From assembly GCA_023666665.1 (NCBI GenBank), contig JAMPBN010000001.1:328805-392804 (forward strand): a DNA stretch of 64,000 nucleotides, written 5' to 3'. The notes under the pieces were generated by a model. The model did no database searches, was not told where the DNA came from, and was given only the letters and a program-made list of their open reading frames with translations. Below, one piece after another: positions 10,917 through 19,057 of the stretch; position 1 is the stretch's first letter, and every line of letters begins with the position of its first letter. The stretch is from Prevotella sp. (GTDB lineage Bacteria; Bacteroidota; Bacteroidia; Bacteroidales; Muribaculaceae). Made by a program: the position numbers and the translations under genes.

Positions 10917-11875
10917 TATACTACCTTAACTTCGGATACTTTGAGGAGGTGGTGGATGATGGCAAAGATGGTGAGGCCGGCGGCGGAATGAATGTCGAGT
11001 TTGGCGCAGATGTTGCGGCGATGGGTCGCCACAGTATATGGCGATAGACATAGCTTGTCGGCAATCTCCTTGTTGCTAAGTCCGCGAGCCACGTTGCGAA
11101 TAATATCTTTTTCGCGCTCGGTGAGGTTGTGAACCTCGGGGTCGCGACCCGGAGCTGCAGGTGCTGACGCTGCAGAGGCTTCGGAGGGACGCAGTTTGCG
11201 CTCAAGGCGGCGCACTGCCGGAGCGAAAATGCGGTTTTCAACGTCGCAGTGACTCAGCAGGTCTTGTTCGCAGTTTATGATGTCGAAAAGCACCAGATTG
11301 AGCAGGTCGTTGTCGGTTTTGGGGCCGTGGTAATGGCAGATGAATATGTCTTTGAGCTCGCGGAGTTTCGTCGCAATGGGCTGATGGTTGGCCACGAAGT
11401 CGCCCTCGATGGAGAACCCGGTGCGACGGTGGCCGTTGAGCAGCTCTTCAACGTAGCCAAACACTTGCGTGTTTTCAAACTCCATATGGCGCTTTACTTC
11501 GGCAACATAGTCATCGAAAAACTTCAGGATTACGAGCGTTACCTCCTCGCTGCCGGCATAGTTTATTGCCGAAATCAGTTTGCGGCGAATTTGGGGGAGA
11601 TAAAATTCTATGAAATATGAGTGGGCACTCTTGAGGTAGCTTATCAATGCGTGTAGAGAAACCTCGTCAATTGCCACTACGCGGCGGCCAATCAGAGAGG
11701 CTACGGCCAGGAAAGTACCTACATCTACTCCTGCGCGCTCACATACTTTGCCCACGGTATCTTCGCCGAAGCCCAGGGGTATGCCGAAGCGGCTGAGAGC
11801 CATCAGCAGCATTGGCGAATCGGCAATAACTTCGCGCATCTTATCAGAACTTCTATATTGTCCGGCTTGGGTCAT
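10916..11875 (-). CDS. ScdA_N-like/hemerythrin domain fused to a LuxR-type HTH regulator
   Basis: A 319-aa predicted cytoplasmic transcription factor. Residues about 13-60 resemble the ScdA/RIC N-terminal (DUF542) domain but have LGFG where the di-iron repair proteins have CCGG. Residues about 75-225 look like a hemerythrin four-helix bundle with ligand candidates H85, H130, E134, H164, H181 or H183, H209 and E213. Residues about 247-310 form a LuxR/GerE helix-turn-helix (LTEREKDIIRNVARGLSNKE). A di-iron sensor of oxygen, NO or iron state that controls transcription is inferred. The start follows a heptamer array. Confidence 0.8.
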   Translation of the reverse strand: MTQAGQYRSSDKMREVIADSPMLLMALSRFGIPLGFGEDTVGKVCERAGVDVGTFLAVASLIGRRVVAIDEVSLHALISYLKSAHSYFIEFYLPQIRRKLISAINYAGSEEVTLVILKFFDDYVAEVKRHMEFENTQVFGYVEELLNGHRRTGFSIEGDFVANHQPIATKLRELKDIFICHYHGPKTDNDLLNLVLFDIINCEQDLLSHCDVENRIFAPAVRRLERKLRPSEASAASAPAAPGRDPEVHNLTEREKDIIRNVARGLSNKEIADKLCLSPYTVATHRRNICAKLDIHSAAGLTIFAIIHHLLKVSEVKVV

Positions 11876-11877
11876 AG

Positions 11878-11922
11878 TTTGGGCGTTGGGCGTTAGGCTT
11901 TGGGTGTTGGGCTTTGGGTTAT
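11878..11922. repeat. Heptamer tandem array between the regulator and the DUF5074-like gene
   Basis: About six 7-bp units (GGGCGTT, AGGCTTT, GGGTGTT and similar). It begins directly after the stop codon of the lipoprotein gene and ends 3 bases before the regulator ATG, so the whole intergenic gap is repeat. Confidence 0.85.
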
Positions 11923-13046
11923 TTGATTAGGAAGGCGATGTGGCCGGGGATGTCGCCGGTTGTGGCTTCCCATTGAAATGCGCCGTCGGCAGAGCTTACC
12001 AGCAGTTTGCCGCTGGAAACGTAGTTGGCAACGTCGGTAACGAGAATCTCGCTCGTGGCCGGCTGAATGGCCAGGCAGTAGGGGGTGGTGATTTTAGCCG
12101 TGCAGTCGGCTGAGAGGAACGATTTGTTGGCATCGGTGAAGCCTGAGGCTGTGAGATTCAGGTAGTCGTAGTCATATGATGCGTTCCGGTTTTCGTCGTA
12201 GCCGGTGGAGTAGAAGTAGAGTTTGCCATTGCCGATTGTAAAGTCGGTGCAACCTTTGCCCACGGTCTCAGTGACGGCATATTCGCCGTTAACCTTGCTA
12301 AGCATAAAGAGGTTAGAGGCAACGTCGGCATAGTTGCCGCGTGAGCTGACCCAGAGGCGGCCGAACTCGTCGGCTTTCAGGTGGTGTAGGTTGGGAGCAA
12401 CTTCTATTGAACCGCTTACGGTGAAGTTCTCGAGGTCAATGACCGAAATGGTGTTGTCGAAAATTCCGGCGGAGTATAGGTAGGAGTTGGCAACGTAGAG
12501 TTTGCCGTTGACCACTGCCATCTCTTCGGGGCAGTAGCCTACGGAGAGGCTGGCTACGGCCGACATACTTGCGAGGTCGATTTTAACCACAGAGCCTTTG
12601 TCGCCCTGGCCGCCGACGTAGCTCGACACGTAGGCATAGCTGCCGTCAAAGGCGATGTAGCGCGGCGAGTTGACGTTGATTTGGGTTACTTTCTTTGCTG
12701 AGGTGGCGTTGAGAACTTCAACCTTGTGGGAGCCGTTGACCACGATATAGAGGCTGTCGCCATAGATGGCGAGGTCGTTGCCGGTGTCGCCGAGTTCCAT
12801 AACCTCGTTTGGGTTACGCTCGGCGTAGATGTTGCGGTAATATGTTTCGGTGGTGTAGTCGAAGTAGTCGAGGGTGCACTTGTTGCTGCCCATGTTGCCT
12901 TCGTTGAGCAGGTAGAACCCTTTCACGTCACCACCGGGGGCAACGTTGTCAATATCTTCGGCTTCAGAACCGGGAGTCTGAGGGTCTTCGGCGCAGGAGG
13001 CAAGCATCAGAGCGCAAGCGATGAATAGGTGTTGGGCTTTAGGCAT
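11919..13046 (-). CDS. DUF5074/YncE-like beta-propeller lipoprotein
   Basis: A 375-aa surface-type lipoprotein: signal peptide with lipobox LASC (C18), an acidic stretch after the cysteine as in exported Bacteroidota lipoproteins, then seven or so propeller blades (SVVKIDLASMSAVASLSVG, NTISVIDLENFTVSGSIEV). Relatives of this fold include BtuG, which binds vitamin B12 at the surface of Bacteroides, but no BtuB-like gene is adjacent and the ligand here is unknown. The first six codons (M-P-K-A-Q-H) are part of a heptamer array. Confidence 0.75.
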   Translation of the reverse strand: MPKAQHLFIACALMLASCAEDPQTPGSEAEDIDNVAPGGDVKGFYLLNEGNMGSNKCTLDYFDYTTETYYRNIYAERNPNEVMELGDTGNDLAIYGDSLYIVVNGSHKVEVLNATSAKKVTQINVNSPRYIAFDGSYAYVSSYVGGQGDKGSVVKIDLASMSAVASLSVGYCPEEMAVVNGKLYVANSYLYSAGIFDNTISVIDLENFTVSGSIEVAPNLHHLKADEFGRLWVSSRGNYADVASNLFMLSKVNGEYAVTETVGKGCTDFTIGNGKLYFYSTGYDENRNASYDYDYLNLTASGFTDANKSFLSADCTAKITTPYCLAIQPATSEILVTDVANYVSSGKLLVSSADGAFQWEATTGDIPGHIAFLIK

Positions 13047-13091
13047 TTGGCGTTAGGCTTTAGGCGTTAGGCTTTAGGTGTTAGGTGTTAG
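13027..13091. repeat. Heptamer tandem array covering a start codon
   Basis: About nine units (GGGCTTT, AGGCGTT, AGGTGTT and similar). It covers the leader, the ATG and the first codons of the DUF5074-like lipoprotein. Confidence 0.85.
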
Positions 13092-13101
13092 AAATGTACG
13101 G

Positions 13102-13109
13102 CAAAGTTA
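13102..13109 (-). promoter_or_regulatory. Promoter -7 element of the DUF5074-like lipoprotein
   Basis: TAACTTTG on the minus strand; the leader of about 50 bases would consist mostly of heptamer repeat. Confidence 0.5.
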
Positions 13110-13136
13110 CGAAAAAAATGCTAATCAGAGGAGGTT

Positions 13137-14426
13137 TTAATCATTAAATTGTGTGATTTTAGAGTGTCTGATTAGCAGGGGTAGGAGAATGCCGCGAGCC
13201 AGGAGGTAGCAGAGAAAGGCAATCCAGAGGGCGTGATTGGCCAAAGAGGGAGTCAGCAACGCCCATAGCGTAAAAAACAGGGTCGTTGCTGCCGCCATGC
13301 TCAGCAGCATCAGGCGGGTACCGGTGGTGCCGATGGCAACGCCGTCCCACGTAAATGCCATAAATCCGGCCAGGGGGATGCCTACGGCCCACAAGCGGTA
13401 GGGTTCGGAGGCGGCGAGAATTGCGCCGTCGTCGGTCAGCAGTTTCAAGAACCCTTCGCCGCCGATAGCGTATATGGCCGTAAAGAGGAGTGCCATTGCA
13501 GCGCCCCACATTTCGATTCGGCGAATGCTGCGGAGCAATCCCCGGCGGTCGCGGGCACCGACATATTTGCCGCAGAGAGCTTCGGCGGCGAACGCAAAGC
13601 CGTCCATAAAGTAGCTGAACAGGGTGAATAGCTGAAGCAGCAGGGTGTTGACGGCAAGAATTACCGTGCCTTGGGCGGCTCCTGAGCGTGTGAACCACAC
13701 GGTTACAGCAATGAGGCAGACGGTGCGCAGGAAGATGTCGGCGTTGATAGTGGCAAAGTGGCGGAGTGTCAGAGTGGCAGAGTGGGCAGTGGCGCAGTGG
13801 CGCAGTGGCGCAGTGGCGGAGACAGTGACAGCGATGAGGAGGCCGCAGTATTGGGCGATCAGGGTGCCGAAAGCCACTCCGCGGAGGCTGAGGTCAAAGA
13901 CGAAAACCAACACGAGGCTTGCGGCAATGTTGATGACGTTGATGGCCAGGGAAATCCACATAGGTACGCGGGTGTTTTGGTTGCCCACGAACCAGCCTGT
14001 CAGGGCATATTGCATCATAACGGCCGGAGCGCCCCAGATGAGTATGCGGAAGTAGAGCAGAGCAAGGCGTTCGGTTTCCGGTTCCGGGTCGAGAAACCAC
14101 ATTGCCAAGGCTCCGAGCGGCCATTGCAGCAAAATCAGTCCAAGGCCAAGGAGCAGGGCGATTTTTAGCGACTGACGGCCCACAGCAACGCGCCCGGCAT
14201 CGTCGCCGCGGCCATATGCCTGGGCAGTGAGGCCGGAGGTGCCGAAACGGAGAAATCCGAACAGCCAATAGAGCATGTTGAACAATGTGCCGCCAACGGC
14301 GATGGCCGCGACAAAAGCGGCGCTGCCCAAATGGCCGACAATTGCAATGTCGACCAAACTGAGCAGCGGAGTAGTAATATTAGAAACGATGGCGGGAATC
14401 GCCAACGCCAGTATTTGCTTATTCAC
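13137..14426 (-). CDS. MATE family efflux transporter
   Basis: Cation-coupled multidrug or metabolite exporter of the DinF-like MATE branch, about 429 aa with 12 predicted helices in two halves. The GTG at 14426 is chosen because it overlaps the OPT stop by 8 bases; an ATG at 14474 would overlap by 56 bases and add a non-membrane tail. Near the middle, between the two halves, the peptide ATAPLRHCATAHSATLTLRH is encoded by an in-frame 8-bp tandem repeat (13749-13825). It falls in a loop, so the transporter may still work. Confidence 0.85.
   Translation of the reverse strand: MNKQILALAIPAIVSNITTPLLSLVDIAIVGHLGSAAFVAAIAVGGTLFNMLYWLFGFLRFGTSGLTAQAYGRGDDAGRVAVGRQSLKIALLLGLGLILLQWPLGALAMWFLDPEPETERLALLYFRILIWGAPAVMMQYALTGWFVGNQNTRVPMWISLAINVINIAASLVLVFVFDLSLRGVAFGTLIAQYCGLLIAVTVSATAPLRHCATAHSATLTLRHFATINADIFLRTVCLIAVTVWFTRSGAAQGTVILAVNTLLLQLFTLFSYFMDGFAFAAEALCGKYVGARDRRGLLRSIRRIEMWGAAMALLFTAIYAIGGEGFLKLLTDDGAILAASEPYRLWAVGIPLAGFMAFTWDGVAIGTTGTRLMLLSMAAATTLFFTLWALLTPSLANHALWIAFLCYLLARGILLPLLIRHSKITQFND
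13749..13825. repeat. Octamer tandem array inside the MATE gene
   Basis: Units of CAGTGGCG (four near-perfect copies) with degenerate neighbours (GAGTGTCA, GAGTGGCA). The array is in frame and adds about 25 codons to a loop between the two transporter halves. Confidence 0.85.
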
Positions 14427-16389
14427 TCTTAGTTTTACAGCTGGACCACCACAGGTAGCAGATGATGGCGGCATACATCACGCAGCCGAGGATTTGGCTG
14501 GTGCCCTCGCTTAGCGGCGAGGTGTACTCGTAGCCGCAGAACTTGGTCAGCGCGGCAAAGACTCCGAAGAGTGCGCCGCCGGCAATGAGGCCGGAAGAGA
14601 TGAGCGTGCCGCGGTCGTGGCGTGAGGAGCTTAGGGCTTTGTCTTTGGTGGAGTGTTGTACAAACCAGGCTACTGCGCCGCCGACCAACAGAGGAGTATT
14701 AAGGTCGAGCGGAATGAACATTCCCAAGCAGAATGCAAGGGCGGGAACGCCGAGCCAGTTGAGGAGCAACGCGAGAACTGCGCCGCAGAAATAGAGAATC
14801 CACGGAGTTTCTCCGCCGGTCATCATCGGCTCGATAACCTTGGCCATAGCGTTGGCCTGGGGTGCCACGAGCGGGTCGGGATGTTCGGGGGTTACGTAGA
14901 AACCGTAGACGTTGTTGAGCAGCAGGATTACGCCGCCAACGGTTGCGGCGCTCACCAGAGTGCCGAGGAACTTCCACGTTTCCTGCTTCTTGGGCGTGGA
15001 GCCGAGCCAGTAGCCGATTTTTAGGTCGGTAACGAAGCCGCCGGCCATAGAGAGCGCCGTGCAAACTACGCCGCCGATAACCATGGATGCCACGATACCC
15101 GACGTGCCGTTCAGGCCGATGCCAACGAATATTGCCGAGGCGATAATCAGTGTCATCAGTGTCATTCCGCTGACCGGATTGGTACCCACAATTGCAATTG
15201 CGTTGGCGGCAACGGTGGTGAAAAGGAACGCTATCACGGTGACTACCACCCAGGCAACTACGGCTTGCCACAGAGTGCCGATTACGCCAATCCAGAAGAA
15301 TATGAACGTCGCGATAAGGGCAATGACCATGTAGGCAACTACGGATTTCATCGAAAGGTCGGTTTGCCAGCGCACGGGCTTTTCGGCTTTGTCGGCGCCG
15401 CCCTTGATTTCGCGGACTGCAAGGCCCACGGCTTGCATAATGATGGGCCACGACTTGATGATGCCGATAATGCCTGCCATTGCGATACCGCCGATGCCGA
15501 TGAGGCGGGCGTAGTCCTTGAAAATCATGTCGGGACCCATTGCGGCCATTTCAGCGGAACCGGAGGCCACGAGCGGGATGATTACCCACCAAACGAACAC
15601 CGAGCCGGCAAAGATTACGAAGGCGTATTTCAGCCCCACAATGTAGCCGAGGCCCAGGAGGGCGGCACCGGTGTTGCAGCTCATCACGACTTTGAATTTG
15701 TCGGCAATCGCTGCGCCCCAGGAGCTTGCGGTGGTGGTGATGGTTTCAGCCCACCAGCCGAAAGTGGCAACTACGTAGTCATAAATGCCACCAATCAGCG
15801 AGGCGATTATGAGCGTCTTGGCCTGCGAGCCTGAGCCTTTGGCTTGGGCGCTTACGAGTACCTGAGTCGTTGCGGTGGCTTCGGGGAAGGGGTACTTGCC
15901 GTGCATATCCTTCACGAAATATTTGCGGAAGGGTATGAAGAACAATATGCCCAATACGCCGCCGAGCAGCGAAGCGAGGAATATTTGCAGGAAATCAACG
16001 GTGATTTCCGGGTGGGTACCCTGAAGAATGTAGAGCGCCGGAAGCGTGAATATTGCGCCGGCAACGATTACGCCGGAGCAGGCGCCGATGCTCTGAATTA
16101 TTACATTTTGGCCCAGCGGGTCTTTCTTGCCGAGCGCCTGACTGAGGCCGACGGCAATAATTGCGATGGGTATTGCGGCTTCAAATACCTGGCCCACGCG
16201 CAGCCCGAGGTAGGCTGCTGCGGCAGAGAATATGATGGCAAGAAGCAAGCCCATACCTACGGAATAGGGAGTGACCTCGCGCGTGTCGTGCGCGGGGTGC
16301 ATAATGGGGCGGTATTCTTCGTCAGCGGCGAGTTCGCGAAAGGCGTTTTCGGGCAGCGACGTGAGGTCTGTGGGTTTAGGTTCTTCCAT
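14419..16389 (-). CDS. Oligopeptide transporter, OPT family
   Basis: A 656-aa proton-driven OPT-family carrier with about 15 hydrophobic segments. The first one, YSVGMGLLLAIIFSAAAAYL, and a later KYPFPEATATTQVL are typical of bacterial OPT proteins. Substrates in the family are oligopeptides or metal-siderophore complexes; next to a POT gene, peptides are the more likely cargo. It follows the POT gene by 2 bases and overlaps the MATE start. Confidence 0.88.
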   Translation of the reverse strand: MEEPKPTDLTSLPENAFRELAADEEYRPIMHPAHDTREVTPYSVGMGLLLAIIFSAAAAYLGLRVGQVFEAAIPIAIIAVGLSQALGKKDPLGQNVIIQSIGACSGVIVAGAIFTLPALYILQGTHPEITVDFLQIFLASLLGGVLGILFFIPFRKYFVKDMHGKYPFPEATATTQVLVSAQAKGSGSQAKTLIIASLIGGIYDYVVATFGWWAETITTTASSWGAAIADKFKVVMSCNTGAALLGLGYIVGLKYAFVIFAGSVFVWWVIIPLVASGSAEMAAMGPDMIFKDYARLIGIGGIAMAGIIGIIKSWPIIMQAVGLAVREIKGGADKAEKPVRWQTDLSMKSVVAYMVIALIATFIFFWIGVIGTLWQAVVAWVVVTVIAFLFTTVAANAIAIVGTNPVSGMTLMTLIIASAIFVGIGLNGTSGIVASMVIGGVVCTALSMAGGFVTDLKIGYWLGSTPKKQETWKFLGTLVSAATVGGVILLLNNVYGFYVTPEHPDPLVAPQANAMAKVIEPMMTGGETPWILYFCGAVLALLLNWLGVPALAFCLGMFIPLDLNTPLLVGGAVAWFVQHSTKDKALSSSRHDRGTLISSGLIAGGALFGVFAALTKFCGYEYTSPLSEGTSQILGCVMYAAIICYLWWSSCKTKSE

Positions 16390-16391
16390 AG

Positions 16392-18179
16392 TTACTCGGC
16401 GGGGTCTGCAAGAGTTTCGTCAACAGGAACTTCGGGCATATCGGAGGTGGCTGCTTCGAGTTTTTTCATCTGTGAGAAGAGGAATGCGGCAGAGAGCAGA
16501 CAGAGGCCGACGAGTATGGCCCAAACGGCGTAGGTAGGGATTTTGCCCCACAGCAGCATCGGAATGCTGACGAGGTAATTGCCCACGGCGGTAGCGGCAA
16601 ACCATCCACCCATCATCGAGCCCTTCATCTTGGGGGGTGCGACTTTGCTGACAAAGCTGATGCCCATCGGTGAGAGAAGCAGTTCGGCGAACGTCAAAAG
16701 CAGATATGTGGAGATTAGCCAGTTGGTGGATACGTTGCCGTTGGTGCCTACAAGACCCATAGAGCCGACAATCATCACTACGTAGGCGAGTCCGGCAACA
16801 ACCATGCCGTAGCCAATTTTGCGGGGTGCGGAGGGTTCTTTGCCCTTCTTATTGAGCCAGGCGAAGAGAGCCATAGAGAAAGGCGTGAGAGCTACTACGT
16901 AGAAAGGGTTGAACTGCTGATATGCAGCGGGATCGATGCCGGTGAGGGGGTCGGGGGTTTGGTTGTAGAGATAGACAACAATGCCGCAGCAAGCTGCAAG
17001 GATTACGCCGCTGATAACCTTAGCCTTGGCGGTAACGCTTTGGAATATTGAAAACAATGCATATACGCCGGCGGCGATGGCAGCAAGCGCCCAAAGGTTG
17101 AAGCCTATGCGAGTCCAGCTCGATGAGTCGGGGCTGGTGCAGCTCTTGGCAAACTCGGTGAGGGTTTGGCCGTTTTGGTGGAATACCATCCAGAAAAAGA
17201 TTACCACGGCGAATACGAGCATCAGTGCAACGACGCGGGCTTTGGTTTGTTCGGGTGTGAGTTCCGGGCCGGCGTTGACGGTCTTGGCGGTTTCAGGGTT
17301 CTTTTTGTCTACGAGGATGTGTTTATAGGTTTTACGGCCGAGTGAGTAAATCAGGAAGCTGACAATCAATGAACCGCAAGCAAGCATAAACGCGTAGTTG
17401 CATCCGAGCGAGAATGCCGATATATAGTTGGTTGCGAAGTCTTGCAGACTGGTCAGCGTTACGCCGCATTGTCCTGCAAAGTCTGTGAGGTAACCGCTCA
17501 GGAATGTTGCGAGGTCGCCGCCTTCGGCCATACCATTGGAGGTTGCGAAGTCGGTCATACTCTTGAGCGTGTCGGGGTCGGTGGGCATATGCGTGAAGCT
17601 GTCGGTGTCCAAACACCAGTTGCTCACGGTTGCTGCCATAGGATTGTTGGTCAGGAATCCGGCGTTTTTGAGCGCAAGGTTTTTGAGCGCGATGGCGGCG
17701 CCGGGAGCAAACATCGAGCCGAGGTTTATGGCCATATAGAACAGCGAGAATGCCGCATCGCGTCGGTCGGCGTAACGCGCTTCGTTGTAGAGGTCGCCAA
17801 CCATAACCTGAAGGTTGCCTTTAAAGAGACCCGTGCCAACGGATATGAGCAGCAGAGCGGCGAAAAGAATCATCAGCGACAGATTGCTGCGCACCGGGGT
17901 GGGGGCCGACATAAGGGCATAGCCCACAAACATTACGGCGATGCCGCTGACAACGCACTTGCTGAAACTCCAGCGGTCGGCAAGCCAGCCGCCAACGAGA
18001 GGCATAAAGTACACTAATGCGAGGAAAATCGAGAAAATCTGACCTGTCCAGGTGGAGTCGAGGCCGAATTTCGCCTGTAAGTAAAACAGGAAAATTGCCA
18101 GCATAGTGTAGTAGCCGAAGCGTTCGCCGGTATTGGCGAGGGCAAGGACATACAGGCCGGCCGGTTGGTTTTTAAACAT
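16392..18179 (-). CDS. POT family proton-dependent di/tripeptide transporter
   Basis: Major-facilitator peptide symporter, 595 aa. TM1 has the POT signature NTGERFGYYTM (ExxERFxYY type), followed by the second family motif near FKGNLQVMVGDLY. It is longer than enterobacterial DtpA because of a mid-protein insert (about residues 190-260) that is common in Bacteroidota members. It begins the POT-OPT-MATE run. A hairpin (18188-18204) sits in the 5' leader just before the ATG. Confidence 0.9.
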   Translation of the reverse strand: MFKNQPAGLYVLALANTGERFGYYTMLAIFLFYLQAKFGLDSTWTGQIFSIFLALVYFMPLVGGWLADRWSFSKCVVSGIAVMFVGYALMSAPTPVRSNLSLMILFAALLLISVGTGLFKGNLQVMVGDLYNEARYADRRDAAFSLFYMAINLGSMFAPGAAIALKNLALKNAGFLTNNPMAATVSNWCLDTDSFTHMPTDPDTLKSMTDFATSNGMAEGGDLATFLSGYLTDFAGQCGVTLTSLQDFATNYISAFSLGCNYAFMLACGSLIVSFLIYSLGRKTYKHILVDKKNPETAKTVNAGPELTPEQTKARVVALMLVFAVVIFFWMVFHQNGQTLTEFAKSCTSPDSSSWTRIGFNLWALAAIAAGVYALFSIFQSVTAKAKVISGVILAACCGIVVYLYNQTPDPLTGIDPAAYQQFNPFYVVALTPFSMALFAWLNKKGKEPSAPRKIGYGMVVAGLAYVVMIVGSMGLVGTNGNVSTNWLISTYLLLTFAELLLSPMGISFVSKVAPPKMKGSMMGGWFAATAVGNYLVSIPMLLWGKIPTYAVWAILVGLCLLSAAFLFSQMKKLEAATSDMPEVPVDETLADPAE

Positions 18180-18203
18180 AGTTTTTATTCGGGCTCTGCC
18201 CGA

Positions 18204-18226
18204 GGGTTAAGGGTTAAGGGTTAATT
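18204..18226. repeat. Left inverted heptamer repeat of the S23 cassette
   Basis: Three GGGTTAA units ending in TT. It is a perfect inverted match to 18608-18629 and encodes the last residues (K-L-T-L-N-P) and stop of the four-helix-bundle gene. Confidence 0.9.
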
Positions 18227-18584
18227 TGTCGGTGAAAGATTTTTTAAGAGAGGAAAGAAGTCTGGAAAGTTCAAAGATATGTGGCTTTATTTCGTTGAAA
18301 TCATCGTTGGTGATATATTCCAGGTCCAATGCGAGGGTTAATTGGCAATAAACCTCCATTAGGGAACCGAAAGATATTTCTATGAAATGAATTTTTTCTT
18401 TATTAGAGCAACGGCCGCTGCCCTCGGCAATATTTGACGGAATTGATATCGCAGCGCGTTGTATCTGCGATGTCAACCCGTATCGTTCTTCTGCGGGGAA
18501 TTTCCACGCGACCGAATATATATCCTTGACAAGTCCCCTTGCCATCTTAAACGTATCTAAATTTTCAAAAGAAAATGTTCTCAT
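18207..18584 (-). CDS. Four-helix-bundle protein (23S rRNA IVS/S23 family)
   Basis: A 125-aa, all-helical protein of the S23/IVP family (FKMARGLVKDIYSVAWKFP, IPSNIAEGSGR). Family members are encoded in intervening sequences of 23S rRNA in spirochaetes and include the Avd protein of diversity-generating retroelements; they bind nucleic acid, but the role of stand-alone copies is unknown. It lies between POT and SufE genes and is enclosed by a perfect inverted pair of GGGTTAA arrays at 18204-18226 and 18608-18629. No reverse transcriptase or rRNA is nearby. Confidence 0.85.
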   Translation of the reverse strand: MRTFSFENLDTFKMARGLVKDIYSVAWKFPAEERYGLTSQIQRAAISIPSNIAEGSGRCSNKEKIHFIEISFGSLMEVYCQLTLALDLEYITNDDFNEIKPHIFELSRLLSSLKKSFTDKLTLNP

Positions 18585-18607
18585 TATATGATGCGGTATT
18601 GTGTGAA

Positions 18608-18629
18608 AATTAACCCTTAACCCTTAACC
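18608..18629. repeat. Right inverted heptamer repeat of the S23 cassette
   Basis: Reverse complement of 18204-18226. It overlaps the sufE stop codon and its last codons (K-V-K-G). Confidence 0.9.
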
Positions 18630-19057
18630 TTCTTCGAGTTTTGCGCAGCAAAAATTGATGAATAAAGTTTCATCTGTTTGACCATCGCGAGCAAGCCGTT
18701 GGAGCGGGTGGGGCTGAGGTGTTCGCTTAGGCCGATTTTGTCGATGAAGTAGAGGTCGGCGTTGAGGATGTCTTCGGGCTTTTGGTCGCTCATTACCTTG
18801 ATGAGCAGGGCGATGATGCCTTTTACGATTATCGCGTCGGAGTCTGCCTCGAAGTGCACAAGGCCATCGGGTGTGAGCTCCGCGTTTATCCACACGCGGC
18901 TCTGACAACCCTCGATTAGGTATTGCGGGGTTTTGTATTTCTCGTCGATGGGCGGGAGTTGGTTGCCGAGGTCTATGATGTAGCCGTAGCGATCCATCCA
19001 GTCGTCGAGTTCTGAAAATTCAGCTATGATTTCGTCTTGAATTTCGTTGATGGTCAT
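18617..19057 (-). CDS. sufE: SufE family cysteine desulfurase activator
   Basis: Takes persulfide sulfur from SufS and passes it to the SufBCD scaffold. The 146-aa protein has the sulfur-accepting cysteine in EGCQSRVW and the LSPTRSNG motif near the C-terminus. Its ATG overlaps the stop of the M28 peptidase gene by 4 bases. The final residues (S-K-K-V-K-G) and the stop come from the adjacent heptamer repeat. sufB is 11 kb away on the same strand. Confidence 0.9.
   Translation of the reverse strand: MTINEIQDEIIAEFSELDDWMDRYGYIIDLGNQLPPIDEKYKTPQYLIEGCQSRVWINAELTPDGLVHFEADSDAIIVKGIIALLIKVMSDQKPEDILNADLYFIDKIGLSEHLSPTRSNGLLAMVKQMKLYSSIFAAQNSKKVKG

Noticed and set aside
14427..14474. ATG start for the MATE gene at 14474
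   Set aside because: It would overlap the OPT gene by 56 bases and add a non-conserved tail; GTG 14426 fits the coupling pattern.
15265..16533. Plus-strand frames of 189 and 229 codons within the OPT and POT genes
   Set aside because: Antisense shadows; the OPT and POT readings have clear family motifs.
18188..18204. Terminator between the S23 gene and the POT gene
   Set aside because: The hairpin (CTCGGGC/GCCCGAA) is not followed by a U-run on either strand and lies in the POT leader.
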